NCBI RefSeq assembly: GCF_041435355.1
Contig: NZ_CP108442.1
Coordinates: 1,178,001-1,242,000 of the forward strand
Length of the DNA stretch: 64,000 bases
DNA from: Streptomyces sp. NBC_01276
GTDB lineage: Bacteria > Actinomycetota > Actinomycetes > Streptomycetales > Streptomycetaceae
Direction: 5' to 3'
Shown here: piece by piece, positions 50,086-59,166 of the stretch
How the letters are laid out: each line of letters starts with the position of its first letter
Numbering within the stretch: position 1 is the first letter of the stretch
Program-made: the position numbers and the translations under genes
Notes under the pieces: generated by a model
What the model was told of the DNA's origin: nothing
What the model saw: the letters and a program-made list of their open reading frames with translations, nothing else
Database searches by the model: none

Positions 50086-51153
50086 ATGGATCTGCCGGTG
50101 ATGCCCCCCGTGAAGCCCATGCTCGCCAAGTCCGTGGCGAAGATCCCGCCCGGAATGCAGTACGAGGCGAAGTGGGACGGTTTCCGCGCCATCGTGCACC
50201 GCGACGGCGAGGAGCTGGAGATCGGCAGCCGCACGGGAAAGACCCTGACCCGGTACTTCCCGGAGCTGGTGGCGGCCCTCAAGGAGAACCTGCCGCCCCG
50301 TTGCGTGGTGGACGGGGAGATCGTGATCGTGCAGGGCGGGCGGCTCGACTTCGAGCGGCTCACGGAGCGGATCCATCCCGCCGCGTCCCGCGTGAAACTG
50401 CTCGCCGAGACCACCCCGGCCAGTTTCGTGGCCTTCGACCTGCTCGCCCTCGACGACGTGTCGCTCCTGGACACCCCGCTCGGTGACCGCCGTACCGCCC
50501 TGGTCAACGCCCTTTCCACCGCTCGGCCCCCCGTGCACCTCGCGCCCGCGACCACCGACCCCGCGCTCGCGCGGGAGTGGTTCGAGCGGTTCGAAGGCGC
50601 CGGACTCGACGGGGTCGTCGCGAAGCCCCTCGACCTCCCCTACCGGCCCGACGCCCGCCTGATGTTCAAGATCAAGCACGAGCGTACGGCGGACGTCGTC
50701 CTCGCGGGTTTTCGCTTCCACAAGAGCGGTCCGATTGTCGGATCGCTGCTCCTGGGCCTGTACGACGACCGGGGCGGGCTCCAGCACGTGGGGGTCTGCG
50801 CCGCCTTCCCGATGAAGCGCCGGGCGGAGCTGGTCGAGGAGCTGGATCCCCTGCGCATGCCCGACCCGGCGGGGCACCCCTGGGCGGCGTGGGCCGAGGA
50901 ATCGGCGCACGAGAGCGCCCGGCTGCCGGGCGCGCAGAGCCGGTGGACCGGCAAGAAGGACCTGTCCTGGGTCCCCCTGCGCCCCGAGCGGGTCTGCGAG
51001 GTGAAGTACGACCACATGGAGGGCGACCGCTTCCGCCACACCGCACAGTTCGCCCGCTGGCGGCCCGACCGCACCCCGGAGAGCTGTACGTACGCGCAGC
51101 TGGAGGAGGTCGTCGGCTACGACCTCGCCGAGGTGCTGGGCACCGGAGGCTGA
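50086..51153 (+). CDS. ATP-dependent DNA ligase (LigC/LigD-ligase type)
   Basis: A 355-aa ATP-dependent DNA ligase. The adenylated lysine is in YEAKWDGFRAIV (Lys29), followed by GSRTGKTLTRYFPEL, VVDGEIVIV, the FVAFDLLALD segment, GVVAKPLDLPY and MFKIKHERTADVVL, then an OB domain. It probably seals breaks processed by the divergent LigD polymerase. CAGAAT (50073-50078) lies seven bases before ATG 50086; GAGG is too close to act as ribosome site. Confidence 0.92.
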   Translation: MDLPVMPPVKPMLAKSVAKIPPGMQYEAKWDGFRAIVHRDGEELEIGSRTGKTLTRYFPELVAALKENLPPRCVVDGEIVIVQGGRLDFERLTERIHPAASRVKLLAETTPASFVAFDLLALDDVSLLDTPLGDRRTALVNALSTARPPVHLAPATTDPALAREWFERFEGAGLDGVVAKPLDLPYRPDARLMFKIKHERTADVVLAGFRFHKSGPIVGSLLLGLYDDRGGLQHVGVCAAFPMKRRAELVEELDPLRMPDPAGHPWAAWAEESAHESARLPGAQSRWTGKKDLSWVPLRPERVCEVKYDHMEGDRFRHTAQFARWRPDRTPESCTYAQLEEVVGYDLAEVLGTGG

Positions 51154-51223
51154 CCGGCCCGGCGCCGCCGCGGGAGCCGCGCGGCCGTGAGGGCCGCAGA
51201 GGCAGGAGGGGCCTCAGGGACCA

Positions 51224-51247
51224 CAGAGGCTGCAGAGGCTGCAGAGG
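51224..51247. repeat. Short 9-bp tandem repeat
   Basis: CAGAGGCTG occurs twice in tandem (51224-51232, 51233-51241) with a third partial copy, inside a purine-rich stretch between the ligase stop and the convergent oxidoreductase gene. Confidence 0.6.
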
Positions 51248-51302
51248 AGCCTGAGGGGTCTGAGAGGCGTCGCGGGGGCGTCGCAGGGGCCGCGCGCGGA
51301 GG

Positions 51303-52775
51303 TCAGCCGGCCGTCAGCTTCTCCCACTCGGCCCGGTCCGGCCCCACCGCGTTCGGGGCGTAATCCGGCCGGGCCGCGAGCCAGCGGGTGACGCGGGCCC
51401 GGATCAGGGGGTGCGCGTAGGCCCGTTCGGGCGGGTCGACGAGGTGGCGGACCCTGGCCCGGGCCCGCATCACCTCCGGGTCCTCCAGTGCGCATTCGAA
51501 CAGCGCGGCCGCCTCCCGTGCCGTTCCGGTCCGGGAGGCCCGGGTCGCGAAGCGGTCCCCGATGGCCGCGTCGGCGACGACCTGGAAGTCGAACCAGGGC
51601 TTGATCGTACGGACGGCCCAGTCGTGGTATTCGGCGGCGAAGCGGTCGGACCCGGCCTCCAGGTGCACGGTCCGCGCCACCCGGTGCGCGGCCCACAGGG
51701 CGAGGGAGGTCCCCTGTCCCAGGGTCGGGTTGGTGTGCGTAAGGGCGTCCCCGACGGGCACCAGCCCGCTCACCACCGGGCCCCTCTGGTCGGCGAAGGC
51801 GCTCCACCGGTTGTCCAGGCCCGCGGTGGCCAGGACCCCCGACAACGGAGCGGCGCCCAGCCCCAGCCAGGCCTCGCCGGGCGGGAAGGACCGGGCCGCC
51901 GCCTCGAAGACGGCCGGTTCGCGCAGCGCCGAGCGGGTGGGGTCCTCGGTGTGGACGAACAGGGTCACGGCGAAGGTGCCGTTGTCGGCCGGGAACACGG
52001 CGCAGCCCGCGAAGCCCCCGCCGGTCACCGTCCACGGCCTGCGCGGCCCGTCCTCCATCCCGGCGGGCAGCCGGTACCAGCGGCAGAAGTACGCGAGGCC
52101 GGTGCGGTGCCGCTCGACGGTGCCGGGGCGGCAGCCCGCCGCGGCCAGCCACCGTTCGACGCCGCCCCGCCGGCCGCCGGCGTCCACGACGAGGTCCCCC
52201 TCGTACGCGCCGCCGGCCGTGGTCACCCCGGTCACCCGTATCCCCGCCCCCGCCCCCGTCCCCGCCCCCGTGGAGAGCCCCGTCCCGTACGCCGGTGCCC
52301 GCACCGCATCCGACAGGGCCGTCGCCGCGGACCCGGATACGGCCGTCAGCCCCGAGACCGGCTCCCCGTAGCGCACCACCGCCCCCGGCTCGGACCGCAG
52401 CGCGGTGGCCAGGGCGCTCTCCAGCACGATCCGGCGCGCCTGGAGCATGATCAGGTCCTCGTCGCCCGGCCGGGCCGGCGGGCGCACGTCGAACCAGTCC
52501 AGCTCGTGCCGCTCGCGCGCGCCGAGCCGGAGCATCTCCGCGTGTACGTCGGGCAGTTCGGCGACCAGCACCTTGCGGGCGGCACCGAGCAGGGCGTGCG
52601 GCTGGGCGGCCTGGGGGACGGCCGGGCGGCGCCAGCCGAAGAAGTCCCGGTCCAGGGCGGTACCGGGAGCACGGGTGTCCCGCTCGAACAGCTCGACGGT
52701 GTGCCCCCGACGGGCGGCGAGCAGTGCGGCCGCCAGTCCCGCCACCCCTCCGCCGATGACCAGCATGTGTGCCAT
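51303..52775 (-). CDS. FAD-dependent oxidoreductase (monooxygenase-like)
   Basis: A 490-aa flavoprotein. The FAD-binding GxGxxG is LVIGGGVAGLAAALLAARRG at the N terminus, with VELFERD closing the ADP site. The C-terminal GD motif is VPVGDALTHTNPTLGQGTSL. The overall pattern is that of group A flavin monooxygenases and geranylgeranyl-reductase-like proteins. A low-complexity Thr/Gly/Ala insert (LSTGAGTGAGAGIRV) around residue 190 is encoded by a cytosine-rich run. ATG 52775 follows GGGGG. The substrate is unknown. Confidence 0.85.
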   Translation of the reverse strand: MAHMLVIGGGVAGLAAALLAARRGHTVELFERDTRAPGTALDRDFFGWRRPAVPQAAQPHALLGAARKVLVAELPDVHAEMLRLGARERHELDWFDVRPPARPGDEDLIMLQARRIVLESALATALRSEPGAVVRYGEPVSGLTAVSGSAATALSDAVRAPAYGTGLSTGAGTGAGAGIRVTGVTTAGGAYEGDLVVDAGGRRGGVERWLAAAGCRPGTVERHRTGLAYFCRWYRLPAGMEDGPRRPWTVTGGGFAGCAVFPADNGTFAVTLFVHTEDPTRSALREPAVFEAAARSFPPGEAWLGLGAAPLSGVLATAGLDNRWSAFADQRGPVVSGLVPVGDALTHTNPTLGQGTSLALWAAHRVARTVHLEAGSDRFAAEYHDWAVRTIKPWFDFQVVADAAIGDRFATRASRTGTAREAAALFECALEDPEVMRARARVRHLVDPPERAYAHPLIRARVTRWLAARPDYAPNAVGPDRAEWEKLTAG

Positions 52776-52937
52776 TGCGCCCCCTGAGCCGACGGACCGT
52801 ACGACGATCGGACCGCCCAGAGCCTGCACGGACAGCCCCTGACCGAAACCCGTACAGATGTCCGATTCCGTGCGCTCGTCGGCTTACGGGCCGGGCCGGG
52901 TTTGACAAACGATCGGGCGCCACCGGCAAATGGAGCC

Positions 52938-53513
52938 ATGGCTACCGAAGAGCGGGCCGCCGCGAAGGCTCCGGCCGTACGGGCCGTCCCCCGACCCAAC
53001 GCCGTGGTGGGCGTCGGGCTGATCGTCCTCGGCCCCGACGGCCGGCTGCTGCTCGGTCAGGCGCACGACGGCCGGTGGGAACTGCCGGGCGGCAAGGTCG
53101 ATCCCGGGGAGGGCTTCGAGCAGGCCGCCGCGCGGGAGCTCGCCGAGGAAACCGCCCTGCGGGCCGCGCCCGGGGCCATCGAGGTGCTCGCGGTGCAGAT
53201 CGACGCGGGCTCCGGCCTGACCAGGCTGACGGCCGCCGCCCTCACCCGGTCCGCCGAGGGCAGCCCCACCGTCACCGAGCCGCACAAGATCGCGCGTTGG
53301 CAGTGGTTCGCCCCGGCCTCGATCCCCTCCGCCCTCTACCCGCCGACGGCCGCCGTGCTGCGCAGCTGGCGCCCGGACCTCCCGATGCTGCCGCACGTGC
53401 CCTCGTACGACTACCCGACCGGCCCGGCCCCGACGGCCCCGACGGCCCCGCGGACCACCGCTTGGGACACCCCGCCGCTCAGACCGCCGTGGAGGCGGCC
53501 ATCACCACCGTGA
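52938..53513 (+). CDS. Nudix hydrolase
   Basis: A 191-aa Nudix protein with the box at residues ~52-74 (GGKVDPGEGFEQAAARELAE, then ETAL). All acidic and Arg residues of GX5EX7REUXEEXGU are present, but the late Gly is Ala73. The N terminus is 20 residues longer than usual and the C terminus is Pro-rich (TGPAPTAPTAPRTTAW). TTGACA at 52902-52907 with GCAAAT at 52926-52931 gives a plausible promoter ending six bases before ATG 52938. The 3' end overlaps the GPP34 gene by 35 bp on the other strand. Confidence 0.85.
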   Translation: MATEERAAAKAPAVRAVPRPNAVVGVGLIVLGPDGRLLLGQAHDGRWELPGGKVDPGEGFEQAAARELAEETALRAAPGAIEVLAVQIDAGSGLTRLTAAALTRSAEGSPTVTEPHKIARWQWFAPASIPSALYPPTAAVLRSWRPDLPMLPHVPSYDYPTGPAPTAPTAPRTTAWDTPPLRPPWRRPSPP

Positions 53514-54141
53514 CGGCGGCCACCGCGGCCTGCATGTCCCGGATGGCCGCGCGGACGCCCTCGCCCGCCCACTGCCCGGCGGCTATCTCCCCCATCCGCG
53601 GCGCCACCTGCCGGGCCGGCCGGCCCGGGAAGGCGAGCCGGTGCAGCTTGGCCGTGTGCAGCAGGGCGATGAGACCGGCCGTACGCCCGTCGGGGTCGGC
53701 GCCGTCCAGGACCACGGCCCCGAGCCGGTCCCTCAGCTCGCGCTCCGCGGTGGCGTCGGCCTCGGGGTAGCGGCGCTGTGGGAACACCCCGAGCACCTTG
53801 TGCACCTCCGACCCGACGATGCCCCGCTCACAGAGGCCGTCCAGCGCGGCACCGACCGCCTTGGCGTGGTCCTTCGTCAGCCAGTCCGTCACCCGCCGCT
53901 TGCTGCGGCCCCGCAGCCAGGACTCGATCATCAGGATCCGGCCGTCCAGCAGCCGCACCCCGGTGGGGGCGGTACTGCGCAGTTCCAGGTACTTGCCGGT
54001 CACCGAGACCCGCTCCGCCATGACCAGTTCGAGGAGTATGCCCCCCGCGGCGGCCCAGCCCGCCGCCTGCCGCTGACCCGCCGCCCCGGACACCCCGTCC
54101 AGGGACAGCAGCACGACCTCTTCCGCCAGTGTGATCGCCAT
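53479..54141 (-). CDS. GPP34-family phosphoprotein
   Basis: A 220-aa GOLPH3/Vps74-like protein of the GPP34 family, common in streptomycetes. Family segments are MAITLAEEVVLLSLDGVSGA, GGILLELVMAERVSV, ESWLRGRSKRRVTDWL and FPQRRYPEADATAERELRDR. In eukaryotes the family binds phosphatidylinositol-4-phosphate; the bacterial role is unknown. It begins 80 bases downstream of the MFS exporter on the same strand and overlaps the Nudix gene tail to tail. Confidence 0.88.
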   Translation of the reverse strand: MAITLAEEVVLLSLDGVSGAAGQRQAAGWAAAGGILLELVMAERVSVTGKYLELRSTAPTGVRLLDGRILMIESWLRGRSKRRVTDWLTKDHAKAVGAALDGLCERGIVGSEVHKVLGVFPQRRYPEADATAERELRDRLGAVVLDGADPDGRTAGLIALLHTAKLHRLAFPGRPARQVAPRMGEIAAGQWAGEGVRAAIRDMQAAVAAVTVVMAASTAV

Positions 54142-54221
54142 GAGCGGTACCCCCCGCCTTGCCCGTACGCGACGCCCTTCGCCGGGAAGGACGACCGGCG
54201 ACCGCCGCGAGTTCCCCGGCA

Positions 54222-56282
54222 CTACCCCCGCTGGACCAGCCGTGGCGCGAAATTGCCGTCGCGCAGGTCCTCCGCGAGCAGCCGCTTCGCGATCGCGTCT
54301 GCCGCCACCCTCAGTTCCGCGCTGCGCGGCCGTCCCCGGTCCTTCTCCAACTGGTCGCCGAGCCACTGCGCCCACGCGGCGGAGATCACCCCCGCCTCCC
54401 GCTCCCCGCCCGAGGTCAGCGCGAAGTAGCCGTCGTGCCGCGCCAGGTAGCCCTCCTCGGTCATCCGGTCGAAGACCGGCAGCAGCACCTCGGGCGGGAC
54501 CGACCGGCGCGCCGCGATCAGGCCGAGCCCGGCGTGGCCGACCGTCCGGGTCAGCAGGTCCACCTGCATCACGGCCCATGCGCCCGCGATGTCCAGCCGC
54601 GTGTCGGAGCCCTCGACGATCGCGCGCGCCGTGTCCTGCCCCATCCCCCTCACGATCTGGCCCACGGCCAGCTCCAGCAGTTTGGCCGAATCCCCCGAGG
54701 CCGTGGCCGGCGAGGCGAAGCCGTCGCCCATGTCCGTGGACGCGGCCCGCGCGGTGTCGCGCAGGTGGACCTCCTTGAGGAACAGCGCGACGACGAAGCC
54801 GACCAGCGCCACCGGCACGGTCCACAGGAACACCGTCTGCAGCGCCTCGGTGTACGCGTCGACGATCGGGCCGGCCGCCGCCGGGTCGAGCCCGTGCACC
54901 CCCTGCGGGCTCTGGGCCGCCGCCGCCAGCGCCGCCGGACCGGCCCCGGTGGCGCGGGCGGCCTCCGCCACGCCCGCCTTCAGCGCCGGCTCCAGGCTGT
55001 TGGCGTAGATGGTCCCGAAGACCGCGGTCCCGAAGCAGCTGCCGAGCGTACGGAAGAAGGTGACGCCGGACGTGGCGGTGCCGAGGTCGGCGTAGTCGAC
55101 GGTGTTCTGCACCGCGATCGTGAGCACCTGCATGCACAGGCCGATGCCGACGCCGAGAACGAACATGTACAGGGATTCCAGCCAGGCGCCGGTCTGCGGC
55201 CCCATCCGCGACAGCAGGTACAGGCCGACGGCCATGACCGCGCTGCCCACGATCGGGAAGATCCGGTAGTGGCCCGTCTTGCTGGTGACGTTGCCGCTGA
55301 AGACCGACGCGATGAGCAGGCCGATGACGAGCGGCAGGGTCCGTACGCCCGAGACGGTGGCCGAATCCCCGTCCACGTACTGGAGGTAGGTGGGCAGGAA
55401 GGTCATCGCGCCGAGCATGGCGAAGCCGACGATGAAGCTCAGCACCGAGCAGACCGTGAAGACGGGGTTGCGGAACAGCCGCATCGGCAGCATCGGTTCG
55501 GCGGCCCGGGTCTCCACCAGGCAGAACAGCGCCAGGGCCAGCGCGCCCCCCGCGAACAGGCCGATGATGACCGGGGAGTTCCAGGCGTACTCGTTCCCGC
55601 CCCAGCTGGTGGCCAGGATCAGCGCGCTCGCGCCGGCCGCGACGAGCGCGATGCCCAGGTAGTCGATCACGGGCCGCCCGGCGGCCCGCACCGAGGGGAT
55701 GGTCCGGGCGGCCGCCACGACCACCAGGATCGCGATCGGGACGTTGACGTAGAAGGCCCAGCGCCAGCTCAGGTGGTCGGTGAAGAATCCGCCGAGCAGC
55801 GGCCCGATCACCGTCGCGACGCCGAAGACGGCACCGATCGCGCCCTGGTACTTGCCCCGTTCGCGCAGCGGCACCACGTCGGCGATCAGCGCCATCGAGG
55901 TGACCATCAGGCCGCCGGCGCCGACGCCCTGCACGCCCCGCCACAGGATGAGCAGGGTCATGTTGGAGGCGAGGCCGCACAGGAAGGAGCCGGTGATGAA
56001 GACGATGGCGGAGACCTGGAAGACGAGCTTGCGTCCGAAGAGGTCGCCGAACTTTCCCACCAGCACCGTCGCGACGGTCTCCGCGAGCAGGTACGAGGTC
56101 ACCACCCACGACATGTGGGCCGCACCGCCCAGGTCCGCGACGATGGTCGGCAGGGCGGTGCCCACGATCGTCTGGTCGAGCGCGGCCAGCAGCACGCCCA
56201 GCATGATCGTGCCGAAGACGACGTTGCGCCTGCGCCGGTCGAGCACGGGGGGCGCCCCGGCCGGGGCGGGAGCAGTGGTCAC
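54222..56282 (-). CDS. DHA2-type MFS exporter with C-terminal winged-helix-like domain
   Basis: A 686-aa drug:H+ antiporter-type protein with 14 membrane helices in residues ~20-502. Motif A is GKFGDLFGRK (76-85), LDQTIVGTALP (35-45) is the D1 motif, and GPLLGGFF (160-167) lies in the antiporter region. The last ~184 residues are soluble and look like a winged helix: ARRSVPPEVLLPVFDRMTEE followed by GYLARHDGYFALTSGGEREA. This extension is absent from standard EmrB/QacA proteins. It starts at GTG 56282 with no clear ribosome site. Confidence 0.88.
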   Translation of the reverse strand: MTTAPAPAGAPPVLDRRRRNVVFGTIMLGVLLAALDQTIVGTALPTIVADLGGAAHMSWVVTSYLLAETVATVLVGKFGDLFGRKLVFQVSAIVFITGSFLCGLASNMTLLILWRGVQGVGAGGLMVTSMALIADVVPLRERGKYQGAIGAVFGVATVIGPLLGGFFTDHLSWRWAFYVNVPIAILVVVAAARTIPSVRAAGRPVIDYLGIALVAAGASALILATSWGGNEYAWNSPVIIGLFAGGALALALFCLVETRAAEPMLPMRLFRNPVFTVCSVLSFIVGFAMLGAMTFLPTYLQYVDGDSATVSGVRTLPLVIGLLIASVFSGNVTSKTGHYRIFPIVGSAVMAVGLYLLSRMGPQTGAWLESLYMFVLGVGIGLCMQVLTIAVQNTVDYADLGTATSGVTFFRTLGSCFGTAVFGTIYANSLEPALKAGVAEAARATGAGPAALAAAAQSPQGVHGLDPAAAGPIVDAYTEALQTVFLWTVPVALVGFVVALFLKEVHLRDTARAASTDMGDGFASPATASGDSAKLLELAVGQIVRGMGQDTARAIVEGSDTRLDIAGAWAVMQVDLLTRTVGHAGLGLIAARRSVPPEVLLPVFDRMTEEGYLARHDGYFALTSGGEREAGVISAAWAQWLGDQLEKDRGRPRSAELRVAADAIAKRLLAEDLRDGNFAPRLVQRG

Positions 56283-56405
56283 TCTCGCACTGTCACAGCG
56301 GACCGCCGCCCCCGCATGCCGCAAGCCGCCGTACGGGTGGGCCGCCCGCGCGCGAACCCCGGCCGCGGCCCCGCCCTCGCCCCGCCCCGTTCCCCCTCCC
56401 CGGCG

Positions 56406-57761
56406 TCAGCGCAGGTAGCCGAGCCCCGGGTGCTCCGTCGCGTATCCGTCCAGCAGCCGCCGGGCCACGGTCACGGAGTCCACCAGCGGGTGCAGGGCGA
56501 AGGCCTTGACGGCATCGGCCCGCGCACCGCTCGCCGCGGCGGCGAGGACCTCCCGCTCGGCGGCCTTCACCGAGGTCACGAGCCCCACCGCGTGCAGCGG
56601 CAGCGGGTCCACGGCGACCGGGTGGGCCCCGTTGGCGTCGACCAGGCAGGGCACCTCGATCACGGCGTCCGCGTCGAGCACCGACAGGGTGCCGCGGTTG
56701 CGGACGTTGAGGATCAGGGTGGCCCGCTCGTCCCGGGCGATGGCCCGCATCAGGGCGAGGGCCACCTTCTCGTAGCCGCCGGACTCCAGGTCGCTCTCCT
56801 CGCGCTCCCCCACGCCCGCCACCTCGCGGTTCTCGGACATGTACGTGGCCTCGCGCTCGGCCCGGGTCCGGTCCCAGGCGGCGAGCGCCGACCCGGGCGG
56901 CCCGTCCGGCCGTCCGGTCTCGGCGTAGAAGGCGCGCTGCTGGTCGCGCAGGAAGGCGCCGCGCGTCCGCTCGGCCTCCTGGTACGCCCGCACGGTGTCG
57001 CGGTTGAAGTAGTAGTAGTGGAGGTATTCGTTGGGGATCGCGCCGAGGGAGCGCAGCCAGTCGGCCCCGAAGAGGCGGCCCTCCTCGAAGGACTCCAGGG
57101 CCTTGTCGTCGGCCAGCAGCCGGGGCAGCTCGTCCCGGCCGCCCACCCGCAGGCCGCGCACCCATCCGAGGTGGTTGAGGCCGACGTAGTCGATCCAGGC
57201 GTCCTGGGGCCGGGCGCCGAGCAGCCGGGCGATCCTGCGGCCGAGCCCGACCGGGGAGTCGCAGATCCCGATGACGCGGTCACCGAGCACCTCGGCCATG
57301 GCCTCGGTGACCACCCCGGCGGGGTTGGTGAAGTTGATGACCCAGGCCTCCGGGGCCGCGCGGGCGATCCTGCGGGCGATCTCGCGCACCACGGGAACGG
57401 TCCGCAGCCCGTACGCGATCCCGCCGGCGCCGACCGTCTCCTGGCCCAGCACGCCCTCGGCCAGGGCGATCCGCTCGTCGGCGGCCCGGCCCTCCAGTCC
57501 GCCGACCCGGATGGCGGAGAAGACGAAGTCGGCCCCGCGCAGGGCCTCGTCGAGGTCCCCGGTGGCGGTGACGGCCGGGGCGTCCGCCGCGCCCGTCGCC
57601 GCGGCCTGGTCGGCGAGCACCCGGGCCATGGCGGTGAGCCGGCCGGGATCCTCGTCGTACAGCGTCACGTGGGACACCCGGCCCTCGCCGCGGTCCCCCA
57701 GGAGTGCTCCGTAGACGAGCGGGACGCGGAATCCGCCCCCGCCGAGGATGGTCAACCGCAC
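56406..57761 (-). CDS. GH4 6-phospho-beta-glucosidase-type enzyme
   Basis: A 451-aa glycoside hydrolase family 4 enzyme, which uses NAD+ and a divalent metal to cleave phosphorylated disaccharides. The NAD-binding LTILGGGGFRVPL is at the N terminus, NFTNPAGVVTEAM and GICDSPVGLG contain the metal-binding Cys, and YVGLNHLGWVRG carries the conserved His. The length is normal. It starts at GTG 57761. A strong operator array lies 82-136 bp upstream, so the gene is probably sugar-inducible. No PTS or sugar transporter is adjacent. Confidence 0.9.
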   Translation of the reverse strand: MRLTILGGGGFRVPLVYGALLGDRGEGRVSHVTLYDEDPGRLTAMARVLADQAAATGAADAPAVTATGDLDEALRGADFVFSAIRVGGLEGRAADERIALAEGVLGQETVGAGGIAYGLRTVPVVREIARRIARAAPEAWVINFTNPAGVVTEAMAEVLGDRVIGICDSPVGLGRRIARLLGARPQDAWIDYVGLNHLGWVRGLRVGGRDELPRLLADDKALESFEEGRLFGADWLRSLGAIPNEYLHYYYFNRDTVRAYQEAERTRGAFLRDQQRAFYAETGRPDGPPGSALAAWDRTRAEREATYMSENREVAGVGEREESDLESGGYEKVALALMRAIARDERATLILNVRNRGTLSVLDADAVIEVPCLVDANGAHPVAVDPLPLHAVGLVTSVKAAEREVLAAAASGARADAVKAFALHPLVDSVTVARRLLDGYATEHPGLGYLR

Positions 57762-57842
57762 GCCCCTACCGCCCTTCCGCCGTCACGACCGGTGCCACGG
57801 ACCACGACCGCGCGCCGGGCGGGAGTCCGCCCCGGCGCCGCA

Positions 57843-57895
57843 GCGGATGCCACGATCCGTGACATCCGCGCGATGACGCCGATCGTGGCATCCGC
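57843..57895. promoter_or_regulatory. Operator array before the GH4 gene
   Basis: A 15-bp block GCGGATGCCACGATC (57843-57857) is repeated as its exact complement at 57881-57895. Between them, CGTGACATCC adds a further half site, so 57845-57867 is also a dyad (GGATGCCACG-ATC-CGTGACATCC, one mismatch). Three GGATGYCACG half sites in 51 bp point to cooperative repressor binding. Confidence 0.6.
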
Positions 57896-57959
57896 CCGGC
57901 GGCACCCCCGCCGGGGGTCCCGCGGCACACGCTTCAGGGCACCAGTGTCCCCCGCCCGC

Positions 57960-58949
57960 TCAGTCCACCGGCGACGGCACGGCCCGCAGGCGGGCCCCCT
58001 GCTGCTGCGGGAAGCCGGTGACACCGCGCACCGGACCCGTCCGCAGGCCCTGCGGGGCGGAGAGCACCAGGGTGATCCGGGTGAGTCCCATGCCCTCCAG
58101 CATTCGGCTGGATTCCGCCACCATGCGGCACCGCACCACGCCCTGTCCGGGGTCGGGATGACGGACCGTCCGGACGGCGCCGTCCTGTTCCGCGGCCGCT
58201 TCGCCGTGGGCGCTCAGCCAGTGCGGGACCCCGTACCGGTAGGCGGCCTCCATGAACGGGTCACGGGCCACCTCCTGACGGATGCTCCGCAGCCCCTCGT
58301 CGTCCGGGGCCGCGCCGAGCGCGGTGGCGAACTGCGCCAGCAGCGGTACGCACCAGGCCGGTTCGTGGTCCTCCAGCACGGCCGCGGCGTCCGGGTGGAA
58401 GAGCACGAAGCGCAGGAAGTTGTCGTCCGGCAGGGCTGTCGGATGCGGCCTGACCGACTGGAACAGCCGGTCGAAGGCCGAATTGGTGAGGGCCACGTCC
58501 CACCGGTGGTCCACCAGGAAGGACGGGTAGGGGACGGCCTCCATGAGGGCCGCGTAGTCGCACAGGTAGTCGCGCTGGGCCGGATCCTGCGGCAGCCGGT
58601 TCTCCTCGGCCGCGCGCCAGGTGGGCGGCGGGTCCCGGTCGACCATGACCCGGAAGAGCCAGAAGCACTGCCGCTCGCTCATCTCCAAGGCCTCGGCCAG
58701 GGCGAGGAGTTTACGGTCCGTCCATTCCTTGACGAGCCCGCGCTCCCAGTTCCCGTACGCCCGCACACTGATGCGCAGTCGCGACGCGAGGTCTTCCTGG
58801 CTCAGGCCCAGTTCCTCGCGACGCTGGCGCAAAATCTCCTTGCGCCGCTCCGACCGCACTGCGCCACGGGCGGACTCCTCGCCCGCCAGGCGTTCCTCAC
58901 CGGCTCGGACGAGGCCATCAGACGGGCCCACCGCTGCGAGATGTGGCAC
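57960..58949 (-). CDS. MmyB-type HTH transcriptional regulator
   Basis: A 329-aa XRE-family regulator. The HTH is RQRREELGLSQEDLASRLRI then SVRAYGNWERG, and the C-terminal ~200 residues match the MmyB-like ligand-binding (PAS-like) domain: YPSFLVDHRWDVALTNSAFD and NFLRFVLFHPDAA. GTG 58949 is preferred since GGGGAG lies about six bases upstream; starts farther out (to 59015) lack a ribosome site. It diverges from the locus B operon across a 217-bp region containing a perfect palindrome, so it may control that operon. Confidence 0.82.
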   Translation of the reverse strand: MPHLAAVGPSDGLVRAGEERLAGEESARGAVRSERRKEILRQRREELGLSQEDLASRLRISVRAYGNWERGLVKEWTDRKLLALAEALEMSERQCFWLFRVMVDRDPPPTWRAAEENRLPQDPAQRDYLCDYAALMEAVPYPSFLVDHRWDVALTNSAFDRLFQSVRPHPTALPDDNFLRFVLFHPDAAAVLEDHEPAWCVPLLAQFATALGAAPDDEGLRSIRQEVARDPFMEAAYRYGVPHWLSAHGEAAAEQDGAVRTVRHPDPGQGVVRCRMVAESSRMLEGMGLTRITLVLSAPQGLRTGPVRGVTGFPQQQGARLRAVPSPVD

Positions 58950-59064
58950 CGAGAGCTCCCCCTCCTCACGGTCTGGATCTTCATTTCCGTGTGGCGATCC
59001 TGCTACCGACTTCATTCGAGTGTCAACTATTGTGGCAATTCCAGCCTTGCGACAGCTCATTCCC

Positions 59065-59078
59065 GCCACAGCTGTGGC
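59065..59078. promoter_or_regulatory. Perfect 14-bp palindrome GCCACAGCTGTGGC
   Basis: The palindrome lies midway in the divergent region between the MmyB-type regulator and the HTH/HExxH/MAB_1171c operon. TGTGGCAA occurs both within it (59073-59080) and at 59031-59038, so two related sites may bind one regulator. Confidence 0.45.
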
Positions 59079-59166
59079 AAGTTCTAGCTCTCCCAAAACA
59101 AACCGGATAGATTCCCTGAGGCCGACCACGTGCCCACTGACCTCGCGCGATCTAGGAGAACCACTG

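Noticed and set aside
54159..59087. A 1642-codon open frame on the plus strand, and similar very long frames (15523-19017 plus, 31379-36037 minus, 20630-23551 minus)
   Set aside because: They lie antisense to, or extend past, well-supported genes. Their composition is low-complexity Arg/Gly/Ala/Pro, and very high third-position GC removes stop codons from other frames.
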